Shown here: positions 43,814 through 53,294 of the stretch, in pieces
Numbering within the stretch: position 1 is the stretch's first letter
How the letters are laid out: every line of letters begins with the position of its first letter
Assembly: GCA_040389165.1 (NCBI GenBank)
Contig: JAZKAK010000003.1
Coordinates: 1 to 64,000, forward strand
DNA from: CAIOTO01 sp040389165
GTDB taxonomy: Bacteria > Pseudomonadota > Alphaproteobacteria > Paracaedibacterales > CAIOTO01
Reading direction: 5' to 3'
Length of the DNA stretch: 64,000 bases
Position numbers and translations under genes: made by a program
Notes under the pieces: model-generated
What the model was told of the DNA's origin: nothing
Database searches by the model: none
Seen by the model: the letters and a program-made list of their open reading frames with translations, nothing else

Positions 43814-44965
43814 TTAGCTCGCGCGCTTCACAGCGACTTCGGCATTATCACACCCTAAAAATGTTTCCGCATTCACATAAGGCATACCCAAATCATGTGC
43901 AACAGCTTCGTGTGTTACATGACCTAAACATACATTCAGACCGCGCATTAAATGAACATCATCTGATAATGCTTTTTTATAGCCTTTATCAGCTAACGCG
44001 AGCGCAAAGGGCAACGTTGCATTATTAAGCGCTAAAGCAGACGTACGTGCAACTGCACCTGGCATGTTGGTTACGCAATAATGAATTACATTATCAACTG
44101 TATAGTGTGGATTATCATGCGTTGTCGGACGACTTGTCTCAAAACAACCACCTTGATCAATCGCCACGTCAACCATAACAGATCCAGGACGCATCTTCTT
44201 AACCGTAGCAGCAGTCACCAATTTTGGCGCAGCAGCACCAACAACAAGAACAGCACCTACAACCAAATCAGCCTCAGTTACCAGCTTCTCAATAATAGCG
44301 AATGTCGGTACAACCGTTTTAAGGCGACCCTCAAACATAGCATCGAGTTCTTGCAAACGACGTGGGCTGCGATCAACGATCGTCACGTCAGCACCCATAC
44401 CAATCGCCATACGTGCTGCGTTTAGACCAACAACGCCGCCGCCCAAGATAACAACTTTGGATGGAAGAACGCCTGGTACACCGCCGAGCAAGACACCCAT
44501 GCCGCCTTGGCCTTTTTCAAGCAACCAAGCGCCAACTTGAACGGACATACGCCCAGCAACTTCACTCATAGGCGCAAGCAAAGGCAATCCGCCACGTGAA
44601 TCTGTTACTGTTTCATAGGCAATCGCAACACATTCAGATTTTGCAAGTGCTTTTGTTTGCTCAGGATCTGGAGCCAAATGAAGATACGTAAACAGAATTT
44701 GCTCTTTACGAAGCATTGCGCATTCACTTAATTGTGGCTCTTTAACCTTTATAATCATATCTGCTTTTGCAAACACATCTGCTGCAGAGGGAAGAATCTG
44801 TGCGCCAACGGCCATGTAGTCTGCATCTGTAAAACCAATACCCAAACCCGCTTTTGTTTCCACAACAACAGTGTGTCCATGCCGCGTTAATTCATTAACA
44901 GATGACGGTACGAGGCCCACGCGATATTCATGATTCTTAATTTCTTTTGGTACGCCGATAATCAT
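43814..44965 (-). CDS. ald: Alanine dehydrogenase
   Basis: The 383-residue protein starts MIIGVPKEIKNHEYRVGLVP and has the substrate residues in VKVKEPQ-type sequence (about 75-80), the NAD loop ILGGGVVGLNAARMAIGMGADVTIVDRSPRR (about 173-203) and the TTHDNPHYTVDNVIHYCVTNMPGAV signature. It interconverts alanine with pyruvate and ammonia using NAD. Length fits the family (about 370). An AAGGA ribosome-binding site lies about 10 nt upstream. It could feed amino acid carbon into metabolism, in line with the peptide and amino acid importers nearby. Confidence 0.96.
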   Translation of the reverse strand: MIIGVPKEIKNHEYRVGLVPSSVNELTRHGHTVVVETKAGLGIGFTDADYMAVGAQILPSAADVFAKADMIIKVKEPQLSECAMLRKEQILFTYLHLAPDPEQTKALAKSECVAIAYETVTDSRGGLPLLAPMSEVAGRMSVQVGAWLLEKGQGGMGVLLGGVPGVLPSKVVILGGGVVGLNAARMAIGMGADVTIVDRSPRRLQELDAMFEGRLKTVVPTFAIIEKLVTEADLVVGAVLVVGAAAPKLVTAATVKKMRPGSVMVDVAIDQGGCFETSRPTTHDNPHYTVDNVIHYCVTNMPGAVARTSALALNNATLPFALALADKGYKKALSDDVHLMRGLNVCLGHVTHEAVAHDLGMPYVNAETFLGCDNAEVAVKRAS

Positions 44966-45212
44966 ATGATTACAATTCCTTTTAAAGAGGTTGATTTACA
45001 AAAAAGTTGCCTTAACATATCACTGTCATTTTCATTTGTCGAATATCTTTTGATGAAAAAGTCGTTCTTTTTCGCTTTCATACGCATCGGATTTCAAAAT
45101 GTGTACTTTTAGCTTTAAGATTTTGTCACAGAAATTCGTTTTTGAAACGAACTTTATGAGGCAAAAGACAAAGAGCAAAAATCAACAGTTTGAGATGTGA
45201 TGGGCACAGCAA

Positions 45213-46469
45213 CTACGCAGCCTGCTCATCCATCGACTCAGCGACCACCATGCCTGCTTTAGGAAAGGGAACCGTTACAATCTGAATGCCACCACTACTG
45301 TTTGGACAACTCATTTCAAGACTGCTGATTGGCTTTTTCAATAGCTCAAGTAATTTTGCGAAATCAGTACTTTCGTCTAAAAATGTATGTGTAAGTGAGA
45401 TAAGTGTATGTATATTTTCTCTTGTATTATTATCTATTGCTGCATGTGCGGATGGAATGGTGGGGTCAAATCGCCAGTAAGCACCACCTTTTGTTCTAAA
45501 GTTTTGACACGCACGGGTCATGTGATCTTCTTCAGCATATTGATAAGCATCCCAAATTATTTCTGCCATAATTTTTTCCCATCCGATAAAGCCAAGACCC
45601 TTGAGTGAATCATGTGATCTTGGTGTATCAGCAACACCTGTACCTAAAGAAACAACGTCAATATGTTCTGCTGTCTTAAAAAAATCGGCCACGATGTCAT
45701 ACCCCCGCATAGATGGATCACACGCACCTAATCCACCATCAATATATGAATATGATGGTAATTGCGCCATGGAAACCCCAGCTTCGGAAACAGGTTTAAT
45801 GAGCGCAGGTGCAAAATAGGTCGGCATTGCGCCTGATGCCAGAATTGCATCTTTAGCCTTAAATACACGGACTCCCCAACTCGACAACATTTCAACACGT
45901 TGCGTTTCTGTATTATTGACCATTAGAGCATGCGGACACACGGTTTGATCTGTCGTTGTCTTCGGGTCAATATATTTATCACATACGATTCCCAGATTCG
46001 ACGAAAGATACTTTGTCCCCATCCATCCATCCAATGACCATTGGTTTTTTTCAAAGAGCGTGCCGCTTTCATTAATCAAAATTTCTGAACATTCTTTAGC
46101 TGAATACGCCTCATTTGTGCCGGGCTTTTTTGTTGACAGCAACGTTGTTAAAAGGCCACCAACAGAAGTTCCTATAATCGCATGAAATAATTCATGAGCT
46201 GGCTTACCTGTAGTCTCTTCCAGGCGCTGCAACATTGCTAGTGTAACCACACCGCGTATGCCGCCACCCTCTAATACCAAGACACGTGCATTTCTTTCTT
46301 CTACTACGCGCACAGAAGAACTTGATGGGATCAATGAAGTTGAAGACGTATCTAATGCTGATCTACCGTCCTGAGCCTGCGCACTGGTTAAAAGCAGAGT
46401 ACACACAGCAGAGCACAACGATGCTTTTTTAAACGTTTTCCTTGAAAAATCACGTACGTATAAATTCAA
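45213..46469 (-). CDS. Secreted patatin-like phospholipase
   Basis: The 418-residue protein has a signal peptide (cleavage near TSAQA before QDGRS, about 32) and a patatin domain. This has the oxyanion hole GGGIRG (68-73), the nucleophile elbow GTSVG (100-104, S102) and the second dyad residue in YIDGGLG (D244). All catalytic motifs are intact, so lipid acyl hydrolysis is likely. Secreted patatins in intracellular bacteria act on host membranes in known cases (Rickettsia Pat proteins, Pseudomonas ExoU), so a similar role is inferred. There is no adjacent secretion gene. Confidence 0.88.
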   Translation of the reverse strand: MNLYVRDFSRKTFKKASLCSAVCTLLLTSAQAQDGRSALDTSSTSLIPSSSSVRVVEERNARVLVLEGGGIRGVVTLAMLQRLEETTGKPAHELFHAIIGTSVGGLLTTLLSTKKPGTNEAYSAKECSEILINESGTLFEKNQWSLDGWMGTKYLSSNLGIVCDKYIDPKTTTDQTVCPHALMVNNTETQRVEMLSSWGVRVFKAKDAILASGAMPTYFAPALIKPVSEAGVSMAQLPSYSYIDGGLGACDPSMRGYDIVADFFKTAEHIDVVSLGTGVADTPRSHDSLKGLGFIGWEKIMAEIIWDAYQYAEEDHMTRACQNFRTKGGAYWRFDPTIPSAHAAIDNNTRENIHTLISLTHTFLDESTDFAKLLELLKKPISSLEMSCPNSSGGIQIVTVPFPKAGMVVAESMDEQAA

Positions 46470-46635
46470 ATCCAGATACTTCTCCTTTTTAACGTAAACA
46501 GCGAAAACATAACGTTTTCATGAGTAAGCATACGTAAAAAGTATTAATAAAAAGTTAACACAAATGTATGAAACGTAAAAGACAAGTATAAAACAAATAC
46601 TAATTACGTGCGCGCGAATTTTAGCACTGACGCAG

Positions 46636-46798
46636 CATGCTACCCGTCACTTTTATTTTTCTTACTGTCATTCCCGCGGAGGCGGGGATCCAGGCTGTTT
46701 AGCTCTCCCCAAACTCACGGTTTTTAAAGGGGCTTTTCTGGATTCCCGCCTCCGCGGGAATGACAAGGGTGGAGTGACAAAAAGTGACGGGTAGCATG
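46636..46798. mobile_element. Family A MITE-like element, copy 3 (163 bp)
   Basis: Same ends as copy 1 (CATGCTACCCGTCACTTTTA / AAAGTGACGGGTAGCATG) and the same orientation as copy 2. It is flanked by CTGACGCAG (46627-46635) and CTGACGCAT (46799-46807), a 9-bp duplication with one mismatch. With a family D repeat at 46868-46950 it explains the gap 46470-46995; the part next to 46470 is AT-rich upstream DNA of the patatin gene. Confidence 0.93.
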
Positions 46799-46867
46799 CT
46801 GACGCATAGGCAAATAATGAAGCAGATAGGAATATAGTGGTTCACATATAAAATTGCGTATAAATTC

Positions 46868-46950
46868 ACCATCAACGAGCCTCGTAAGGCGTGGTGATCC
46901 AAGAAAACAGCCACCGGATGTTCATCTCCCTTCGGGATTCGCCATGACGA
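46868..46950. repeat. Family D palindromic repeat
   Basis: CACCATCAACGAGCCTCGTA, AGGCGTGGTGATCCAAGAAA, CAGCCACCGGATG and CGGGATTCGCCATGACG. Confidence 0.6.
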
Positions 46951-46995
46951 TAGCAGGAACGTCTATTTTGCGCGGAATGACCTGTAGGCAATAAA

Positions 46996-47625
46996 TCAAA
47001 GAATGGCCAAAAAAACCTTTATTGGCGCGTAGCTCTTTCTATGATAACGCGTCACACCAAAAGCGGTCAGGGCTTGCTGATGTTGTTTTGTTCCGTACCC
47101 CGCATTTTGATTCCACCCATAGGAAGGAAACTCATAATGCAACGCGTCCATAATGCGATCGCGCGTAACTTTTGCAAGAATGGATGCTGTTGCTATTGAA
47201 AACGAGAGCTGATCTCCATGTTTAAGCAATGTTGTTTGGTAGGGTAACTTAGGATCGCGGATACCATCAATAAGTAGATTGTCAGGAGACTTAACCAACC
47301 CCGTAACAGCACGTTCAAAAGCGAGAGGAAGTGCTTTTCGTAACAAGAGTGAGTCAAGTTCATCTACGCTTACAATTCCGACACTCCATATAATAGAGCG
47401 GTCGGAGGTGATTTCGTCAAAAAGATGAGCACGTTTAGCACGTGTTAGTTTTTTCGAATCATTAATTTCTGTCATGTAGGTGGGAAGAATTTCAGGCAAA
47501 ATAACGGCTGCAGCCACAAGCGGGCCAGCCCACGGACCGCACCCGGCTTCATCAAGCCCTGCAACAACGCCCCTAAGCTGCAGCTCATGAGCTAGGCTAG
47601 GACGCGTCTTCATTCGATTCAACAC
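46996..47625 (-). CDS. rnhB: Ribonuclease HII
   Basis: The 209-residue protein has the RNase HII N-terminal active site GLDEAGCGPWAGPLVAAAV (24-42), with the D-E pair, INDSKKLT, LLIDGIRDP and SIATASILAKVTRDRIM. It removes RNA from RNA-DNA hybrids and single ribonucleotides in the cytosol. It overlaps the upstream antiporter gene by 29 nt, so the two form one transcript. Confidence 0.95.
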   Translation of the reverse strand: MLNRMKTRPSLAHELQLRGVVAGLDEAGCGPWAGPLVAAAVILPEILPTYMTEINDSKKLTRAKRAHLFDEITSDRSIIWSVGIVSVDELDSLLLRKALPLAFERAVTGLVKSPDNLLIDGIRDPKLPYQTTLLKHGDQLSFSIATASILAKVTRDRIMDALHYEFPSYGWNQNAGYGTKQHQQALTAFGVTRYHRKSYAPIKVFLAIL

Positions 47626-48964
47626 GCGTTACCGATGTTTTCTTGCGTTGTTTTACAGCCTTATCCATTAGCCCTGAACTATCTTCACGTGAAGGAAGAC
47701 ACGCTGGTGCAGCAGATATTTCGCCTTTCACCTCATTATTTCGGATTAACTTTAGCACTTTAAACAAAAAACTCTTTAAATAAAGGCGTATGCTCAACGT
47801 ATTTGTTGTATCAGCAACGCTTTTGAGATAACGCGCAAAAAGCAACCATAACGGACTAATTGCGAGCGAAAGTACGGTAAGACTAATAATAAGCTTTTCA
47901 CCAAAAGGATTAATTACATCTGCCTCCAAAGCCACAGTTGTAAGCAAAAAGGCAAACTCACCAAGCTGTGCAATAAGTGCACTTACCATAAATGCTTGCG
48001 ACCAAGGCAATTTCAAACAATGCAAAATAAGAACATTCAACAGTGTTTTTCCAACGGTAATAATAAGAAGGAGCCACAGCACAATATTAATGTGATCCCA
48101 GATAAATTGCACATCAAGCAACAAACCAATTGACAGAAAGAAAAACATGATCAAAATGCTTTGTATCGGCTTTGTCGTTTCAATAAGAACGAGACGCTCG
48201 TGCGTGTTCCCAAGAATAAGCCCGGCAAGAAAAGCACCGTATGGGGCAGATAATCCAGCTTTTCCAGCAATAGCTGCGGCAATAAAACAAAAAGTCAAGC
48301 TCGCAAGTGCTGTTAGTTCTTTCTCTCCCGCAACAATTTTTGCAAGAGGAATACGAACACGTTGACGACGACTCAAATACGTAATGATGCCGATAATCAA
48401 ACCGACAGAAACAAGTAATTTAATAAAAATTTCAAAATTAAACCACGATTGACCAAAGTTACGAATAATAAGAATCATCGGGGCTATGGCAAGATCTTGT
48501 GCGATAAGAATACCAATGATTAATTGCCCGGTATCCGTCTTCATTTCCCCCATACTTTCCATCATCTTAACGACAACGGCCGTAGAGGATAATGTAGCCA
48601 CAAATCCAATCAGCATACACAAGGCAAGTGTCCAATCAAAAAATGTGGACAAAATAATGGCGATCAAACTACTCAGAGCAATCTGCAGAAGTGTACACCA
48701 GGTTGCAATAACCCATACTTTTTTGAAGGACCGTAGATTGAGTTCCATTCCAACAACAAACAACAGCAATAAAACACCGAGTTCAGCCAAAATCTCAACT
48801 GGGCCACGATTTGTGATGAGCATAAAAGCGGATGGGCCAAGCAATACGCCCGTTAAAATGTAACCAAGAATGGGGGGCTGCTTGAGGCGCGCAAGTACAA
48901 GACCGCCTGCGAGAGCAGCGGCGACGACGATTGCAATTTGAGTAAGGCCAATGGTATCATGCAT
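47597..48964 (-). CDS. CPA2-family monovalent cation:proton antiporter (KefB-like membrane domain)
   Basis: The frame is open to 49018; the ATG at 48964 (MHDTIGLTQIAIVV) gives a normal start and 455 residues. About 12-13 transmembrane segments are visible, with CPA2 landmarks PPILGYILTGVLLGPSA, SSTAVVVKMMESMGEM and GAFLAGLILGNT. The TrkA-N/RCK regulatory domain found in KefB and KefC is absent; only a basic, disordered tail follows. It probably exchanges K+ or Na+ for protons. Confidence 0.88.
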   Translation of the reverse strand: MHDTIGLTQIAIVVAAALAGGLVLARLKQPPILGYILTGVLLGPSAFMLITNRGPVEILAELGVLLLLFVVGMELNLRSFKKVWVIATWCTLLQIALSSLIAIILSTFFDWTLALCMLIGFVATLSSTAVVVKMMESMGEMKTDTGQLIIGILIAQDLAIAPMILIIRNFGQSWFNFEIFIKLLVSVGLIIGIITYLSRRQRVRIPLAKIVAGEKELTALASLTFCFIAAAIAGKAGLSAPYGAFLAGLILGNTHERLVLIETTKPIQSILIMFFFLSIGLLLDVQFIWDHINIVLWLLLIITVGKTLLNVLILHCLKLPWSQAFMVSALIAQLGEFAFLLTTVALEADVINPFGEKLIISLTVLSLAISPLWLLFARYLKSVADTTNTLSIRLYLKSFLFKVLKLIRNNEVKGEISAAPACLPSREDSSGLMDKAVKQRKKTSVTRVESNEDAS

Positions 48965-49052
48965 AAGGTATTCAGAATAGCATACACGGAAACGTGTTCC
49001 CACTATAAATGACATCAATTTGACGAATTGGTGCGATTTTTTAAGTTTCCCC

Positions 49053-50633
49053 TTATTTTACGCAAGATGCCGCCTGCTTAAAGGCATAGCGTCCTGGCGC
49101 TCGCTCGATTACCTCTTCTAAAATAATTTCGGTTTTAAAACAATCTTTCCCCAAATTGGGTCGCACCCACGCATGCCAATAGGTCCACCAAGAGCCTGTA
49201 TGTTGAGTCGCTCCGGAAAGCCATTCATCTTCGTTTTTCGTCGGAATTTCACGTGTCTGATAGCCATATTTTTCTTGTGCTGGGGGATTAATAATTCCAG
49301 CCACATGTCCCGAGCCGCCCAAACAAAATGTAACGTGAGGAAAAATATGAACAGCCGAAAAGCATGATCTCCACGAGACAATATGATCTTTTTTTGTCCC
49401 AACAATAAAAACGGGACAGGTTATGGCGTCAATATCAACTTGCAAGCCTGCAATACTTTTTGATTTCAAAAGCAACGCGTTTTTCAGAAAAACATCACGA
49501 ATATAGTCTAAATGCAATTTTCCAGGCACATGTGTTGTATCAGCATTCCAAAAAAGGAAATCAAGTGGTTTTGGCATTTTTTCAAGGTAAACCTGATCAA
49601 TCACAGCCTGTATGAGAACGTCATTCGCACGTAGAAGCGCAAATATTCGTTGCATTTTATTACCATTAAGAAGACCTTCGTTTATTATATCGTCTTCAAT
49701 AGAGTCAATTTGATCTTCACTTATAAAAAGCCGAAGCCCGTCGAGCTTCTCAAAATCAAAGGGCGTTGATAAAAAAGTGAGCGAAGAGATTAGCTCACGC
49801 TCCTGCTTAGCAAGCCAGCCTGCATAAACGGTGAGCGCCACGCCACCGATGCAATAACCAACAAAATTAAGGGAGAGCACATCAGCATGACTGAGCGCTT
49901 TTTCAACTGCTCTATGAATCCCCAAACAAATATAATCAGAAAATGATCGGTCAAAAAAGGTGCGATCTGGATTAACCCACGAAATGCAATATACAGTAAT
50001 ATCATTACTATTCAGCCAATGAATATATGAATTATTTTTACTTAAATCAAAAATGTAATATTTATTAATCCATGATGGTATAATAAAAACAGGTATTTCT
50101 TTCGCGACCTTGTTCTTTGCTGGATAACAAAGCAATTGGAGAAATTCATTCTCAAAAATAACATACCCCTCTGTTGTCGCAATTGTTTCACCCAAGCGAA
50201 ATGGCCAGTCTTTCTGATAGTGGGGCAGATCACATGCTCCTGTACTCATCAATAGCGCTGTCAACCCTTTTTCAAATGTTCCATTTGGATAAAAAGAGGG
50301 GTTCAATTTTGGATTCAGATAATTCAAGAGGAGTTGAATGAAAAACGAAAAACGTTTATAATCAAGAGATCCGGTGTCAGCTAGCATTAATAGATCTGTA
50401 AATCCAGCTTTCTTGACGTCAAAATTATGGACGAGCAATGCCTTTGTTCGTGCTGTTTCCACTAAAAACACGAACTCTTCAGAAGCAGGATCGAATGAGA
50501 AGTCAACATGTGTAGAAAGTATTTTTTCAATTGCCTTCAATGCTTTCCCATCCCCTGAGCTAACCAAAGTGGAAATTGCGACTAAACCTTCGTGAAGCGC
50601 CGCAGTAAATGCCAGTGAAGGAAATTGAATCAT
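49053..50633 (-). CDS. phaC: Polyhydroxyalkanoate synthase (class I-like PhaC)
   Basis: The 526-residue protein has the PhaC lipase-box variant GYCIGG (259-264, nucleophile C261), the aspartate in GTKKDHIVSW and the histidine in GGSGHVAGIINPP, followed by the typical WWTYWHAW end. The first 130 residues diverge from classical PhaC, and the protein is a little shorter than class I enzymes (about 560-590). It polymerises hydroxyacyl-CoA into storage granules. phaA, phaB and phasin genes are not in the window. It is divergent from rsmG. Confidence 0.9.
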   Translation of the reverse strand: MIQFPSLAFTAALHEGLVAISTLVSSGDGKALKAIEKILSTHVDFSFDPASEEFVFLVETARTKALLVHNFDVKKAGFTDLLMLADTGSLDYKRFSFFIQLLLNYLNPKLNPSFYPNGTFEKGLTALLMSTGACDLPHYQKDWPFRLGETIATTEGYVIFENEFLQLLCYPAKNKVAKEIPVFIIPSWINKYYIFDLSKNNSYIHWLNSNDITVYCISWVNPDRTFFDRSFSDYICLGIHRAVEKALSHADVLSLNFVGYCIGGVALTVYAGWLAKQERELISSLTFLSTPFDFEKLDGLRLFISEDQIDSIEDDIINEGLLNGNKMQRIFALLRANDVLIQAVIDQVYLEKMPKPLDFLFWNADTTHVPGKLHLDYIRDVFLKNALLLKSKSIAGLQVDIDAITCPVFIVGTKKDHIVSWRSCFSAVHIFPHVTFCLGGSGHVAGIINPPAQEKYGYQTREIPTKNEDEWLSGATQHTGSWWTYWHAWVRPNLGKDCFKTEIILEEVIERAPGRYAFKQAASCVK

Positions 50634-50674
50634 AAAATTTATATTAAATTTAACAGTTATTGTGTAAGTGTATC

Positions 50675-51310
50675 ATGTTTAAAACCTTTGTAAATACGTT
50701 TCCAGCTGTACCACCTGAGATGTATCATAAAATCATACTTTATTACGAGATTCTCACCAAATGGAATCAGGCGCATAATCTTGTTCAACGTAACACCTTA
50801 GTTCCCAGTGAGTTTGAAAAACGTCATCTCATTGATTGTTGGCAGCTTATTCCTCACTTTTCCAAGGAGCAGCCAATTTTAGATATAGGATCTGGCGCCG
50901 GCCTACCTGGTGTTTTACTTGCCATTGCAGGATTCAATGTCCACCTTTGCGAAATTGATCTCAACAAATTATCATTCTTAAAAGTATGCATTAGCCACCT
51001 TGAATTGAATTGCTCAACAAAACATAGTGATGCAAATCTAATAACAGATAAATACACACACGTTTCATCTAGAGCTTTTTCAAAACTTTCCAATTTACTA
51101 AAAGTTCAATGGAATGTTTCACGTGAAACAAAAGGTGTTTATTTAAAAGGAGCTAACTATAAAAGCGAACTTGATGAAGCGGCACGTATGTGGGATTTTG
51201 AGGTTAAATTGATCAACAGCAAATCTTCACACGAAGGAATGATTTTGCTTGTAACTAAATTATCACCGAAAAACCATTGCTCCCATGAAGCCATATTGCA
51301 GATTAGATAG
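50675..51310 (+). CDS. rsmG: 16S rRNA (guanine-N7)-methyltransferase G
   Basis: The frame is open from 50660, but the ATG at 50675 (MFKTFVNTFPAVPP) fits the family better; 211 residues. SAM-binding ILDIGSGAGLPGVLLA (about 73-88), KWNQAHNLVQ and SRAFSKLSNLL match RsmG/GidB, which methylates G527 of 16S rRNA. The codons for NVSRET embed a perfect parS palindrome. It precedes parA-parB as in many bacteria, but mnmG (gidA), the usual upstream neighbour, is replaced by phaC on the other strand. Confidence 0.95.
   Translation: MFKTFVNTFPAVPPEMYHKIILYYEILTKWNQAHNLVQRNTLVPSEFEKRHLIDCWQLIPHFSKEQPILDIGSGAGLPGVLLAIAGFNVHLCEIDLNKLSFLKVCISHLELNCSTKHSDANLITDKYTHVSSRAFSKLSNLLKVQWNVSRETKGVYLKGANYKSELDEAARMWDFEVKLINSKSSHEGMILLVTKLSPKNHCSHEAILQIR
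51115..51130. promoter_or_regulatory. parS: parS centromere site 1 (inside rsmG)
   Basis: TGTTTCACGTGAAACA is the exact 16-bp ParB-binding palindrome known from chromosomal ParABS systems. It is translated in frame as V-S-R-E-T within rsmG. Confidence 0.95.
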
Positions 51311-51351
51311 CAACACTTACTTTCATGTCTGTTTTTGTCCGAAGATCCCTT

Positions 51352-51367
51352 TGTTTCACGTGAAACA
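51352..51367. promoter_or_regulatory. parS: parS centromere site 2 (rsmG-parA gap)
   Basis: A second exact TGTTTCACGTGAAACA, 237 bp from the first and 157 bp before the parA start. Two sites so close should nucleate ParB spreading around parAB. Confidence 0.95.
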
Positions 51368-51523
51368 AAATTTATCCTCTGCAATCCTTTTTTTTATGTA
51401 AGTGGGTGTTAACTGCTAAAAAAACATGGTCAGAAAATCTATAGACTTCACATGCTGCGTAAATTATTGCATACTACTCATTAGGAGCTAGTATTATTGA
51501 CCCCTAACAACTCAGGAAATTGT

Positions 51524-52300
51524 ATGACTGAAATTATTGTCATTGCCAATCAAAAAGGCGGTGTTGGAAAAACGACTACAGCAATTAATATTGCAACAGC
51601 ACTGGCAGCAGTGGAAAAACGAGTATTGTTGATTGATATGGATCCGCAAGCGAATGCGTCAACGGGTCTTGGCTACACACGTAAGAGCTCAAACTCCTAC
51701 ACAATATATGATCTTCTAGTTGGAAGAGCCTCTATGGCCGACATAATACAAGCAACTTTTATTCCGGAACTATCAATAGTGCCATCATCTGTTGATTTGG
51801 TAGGGGCAGAAATTGAGCTTGTGCAAAAAGAAGGACGTCAAGAAATTCTTAAAAGAGCGTTGCAGCCACATCTTGAATCATTTGATTTTGTGGTCATTGA
51901 TTGCCCACCTTCGATGGGGCTTCTTACGTTAAATGCGATGGTCGCAGCCACGTCTGTTATTGTTCCTCTGCAATGTGAATATTATGCACTTCAAGGGTTA
52001 AGTTATTTGCTTAATTCAATCCAGAAAATTCAAAAGAATTATAATTCTAAATTACAGCTTTTTGGAATCGTGCTAACGATGTTTGACAAGAGAAGCTCTC
52101 TTTGTACACAGGTAGCTGAAGATGTTCGTCAGCACTTAAAGAATAAAGTGTTTCAAACAGTCATACCACGAAATGTAAAAGTATCTGAGGCCCCTTCACA
52201 CGGAAAGCCAGTTCTTGTGTATGACGTCAACTGTCTTGGATCACAAGCCTACATGTCTCTCGCTAAAGAAATTCTAGATAAAGCAAAGGTTACCGCATGA
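51524..52300 (+). CDS. parA: Chromosome partitioning ATPase ParA/Soj
   Basis: An upstream in-frame TTG at 51497 is possible, but the ATG at 51524 has AGGA at 9 nt and gives the standard start MTEIIVIANQKGGVGKTTTA; 258 residues. The deviant Walker A KGGVGKTT (11-18), LLIDMDPQANAST and VVIDCPPSMG (Walker B region) are intact. It drives ParB-parS segregation on the nucleoid. It overlaps parB by 4 nt. Confidence 0.97.
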   Translation: MTEIIVIANQKGGVGKTTTAINIATALAAVEKRVLLIDMDPQANASTGLGYTRKSSNSYTIYDLLVGRASMADIIQATFIPELSIVPSSVDLVGAEIELVQKEGRQEILKRALQPHLESFDFVVIDCPPSMGLLTLNAMVAATSVIVPLQCEYYALQGLSYLLNSIQKIQKNYNSKLQLFGIVLTMFDKRSSLCTQVAEDVRQHLKNKVFQTVIPRNVKVSEAPSHGKPVLVYDVNCLGSQAYMSLAKEILDKAKVTA

Positions 52301-53130
52301 CAAATCTTGTTGGAAAAGGGCTTGCCGCTCTCTTAGGCGATATTGCTGAATCAGCACGCGTAATTGAAAATGGCATTGAAAACACAAACAATCGAATTCC
52401 TCTCGATCACATAAGAGCTGGGCGTTTGCAGCCCCGTCAAGTTTTTGATGAGGATAAGCTTGCCGATTTAGTAGATTCTATTCGTAAGAATGGCGTATTA
52501 CAGCCAATCGTTGTTCGCAAAATAGACAGTGACTTCTATGAAATCATCGCAGGAGAGCGTCGCTGGCGTGCGTCAGAAAGAGCTGGTCATAAAAGCATTC
52601 CTGCCGTCATTATTGACTGTACAGATACGGAAGCATTGCAACTTGGTTTAGTTGAAAATCTACAACGGGACGATCTTAATCCAATGGATGAGGCTGAAGC
52701 CTTTTTACGTCTCGCAGCTGATCATAACAAGACACAAGAAGAGATTGCACACGCTGTTAGCAAAAGCAGAAGTTATGTCGCGAATCAAATGCGTCTCAAT
52801 AATCTAAGTGTTCATCTTAAAGAACTTGTGCGCGACCGAAAGATAACTCCTGGACATGCACGCAATCTTATTAATGATCCTAATGCTGAAGCTACAGCGA
52901 ACAGAATCATGAATGAAGGTCTTAACGTTCGTCAAACAGAAGAAATTCGTCAGAAGAAGAACCTGCCCAATCAAACGCCACAGAGTGCAGATGCCGCTCT
53001 TCTTGCGCAGCAGCTTCAAGAGGTTCTTGGAATTAGAACAAAGATCACGACCTATCAAAGCGGCGGTACGTTAACTTTTTATTTCACAAGCTACGATCAA
53101 CTTGATGATTTAATGCAAAAACTCTCGTAA
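52297..53130 (+). CDS. parB: Chromosome partitioning protein ParB
   Basis: The 277-residue protein has the N-terminal ParA-interaction segment GKGLAALLGD (6-15), the CTP-binding ParB motifs LQPRQVFDE, EIIAGERRWRASERAG and VENLQRDDLNPMDEAEAF, a helix-turn-helix (TQEEIAHAVSKSRSYVANQM) and the C-terminal dimerisation region. It binds the two parS sites nearby. Coupled to parA by an ATGA overlap. Confidence 0.97.
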   Translation: MTNLVGKGLAALLGDIAESARVIENGIENTNNRIPLDHIRAGRLQPRQVFDEDKLADLVDSIRKNGVLQPIVVRKIDSDFYEIIAGERRWRASERAGHKSIPAVIIDCTDTEALQLGLVENLQRDDLNPMDEAEAFLRLAADHNKTQEEIAHAVSKSRSYVANQMRLNNLSVHLKELVRDRKITPGHARNLINDPNAEATANRIMNEGLNVRQTEEIRQKKNLPNQTPQSADAALLAQQLQEVLGIRTKITTYQSGGTLTFYFTSYDQLDDLMQKLS

Positions 53131-53221
53131 TATTAGTTTTAAGTTACTCACAGCTGGTTTAACCATTAGAAGTGACCTGGCATTGCGGTTCAGTGGACTG
53201 ATCACCCCATGACCGCTTTGA

Positions 53222-53276
53222 CTTCATTCTCACCGAGCTTCATTCTCACCGAGCTTCATTCTCACCGAGCTTCATT
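53222..53276. repeat. 16-bp tandem repeat after parB
   Basis: CTTCATTCTCACCGAG is repeated exactly at 53222, 53238 and 53254, with a partial fourth copy CTTCATT. It lies between the ends of convergent parB and the TonB-dependent receptor gene. Confidence 0.85.
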
Positions 53277-53294
53277 GAAACAGATCGACCCATT

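Noticed and set aside
45136..45152. TTCGTTT-TTG-AAACGAA hairpin between patatin and ald as a terminator
   Set aside because: The stem is only 7 AT-rich base pairs and the T-stretch after it is too short; left uncalled.
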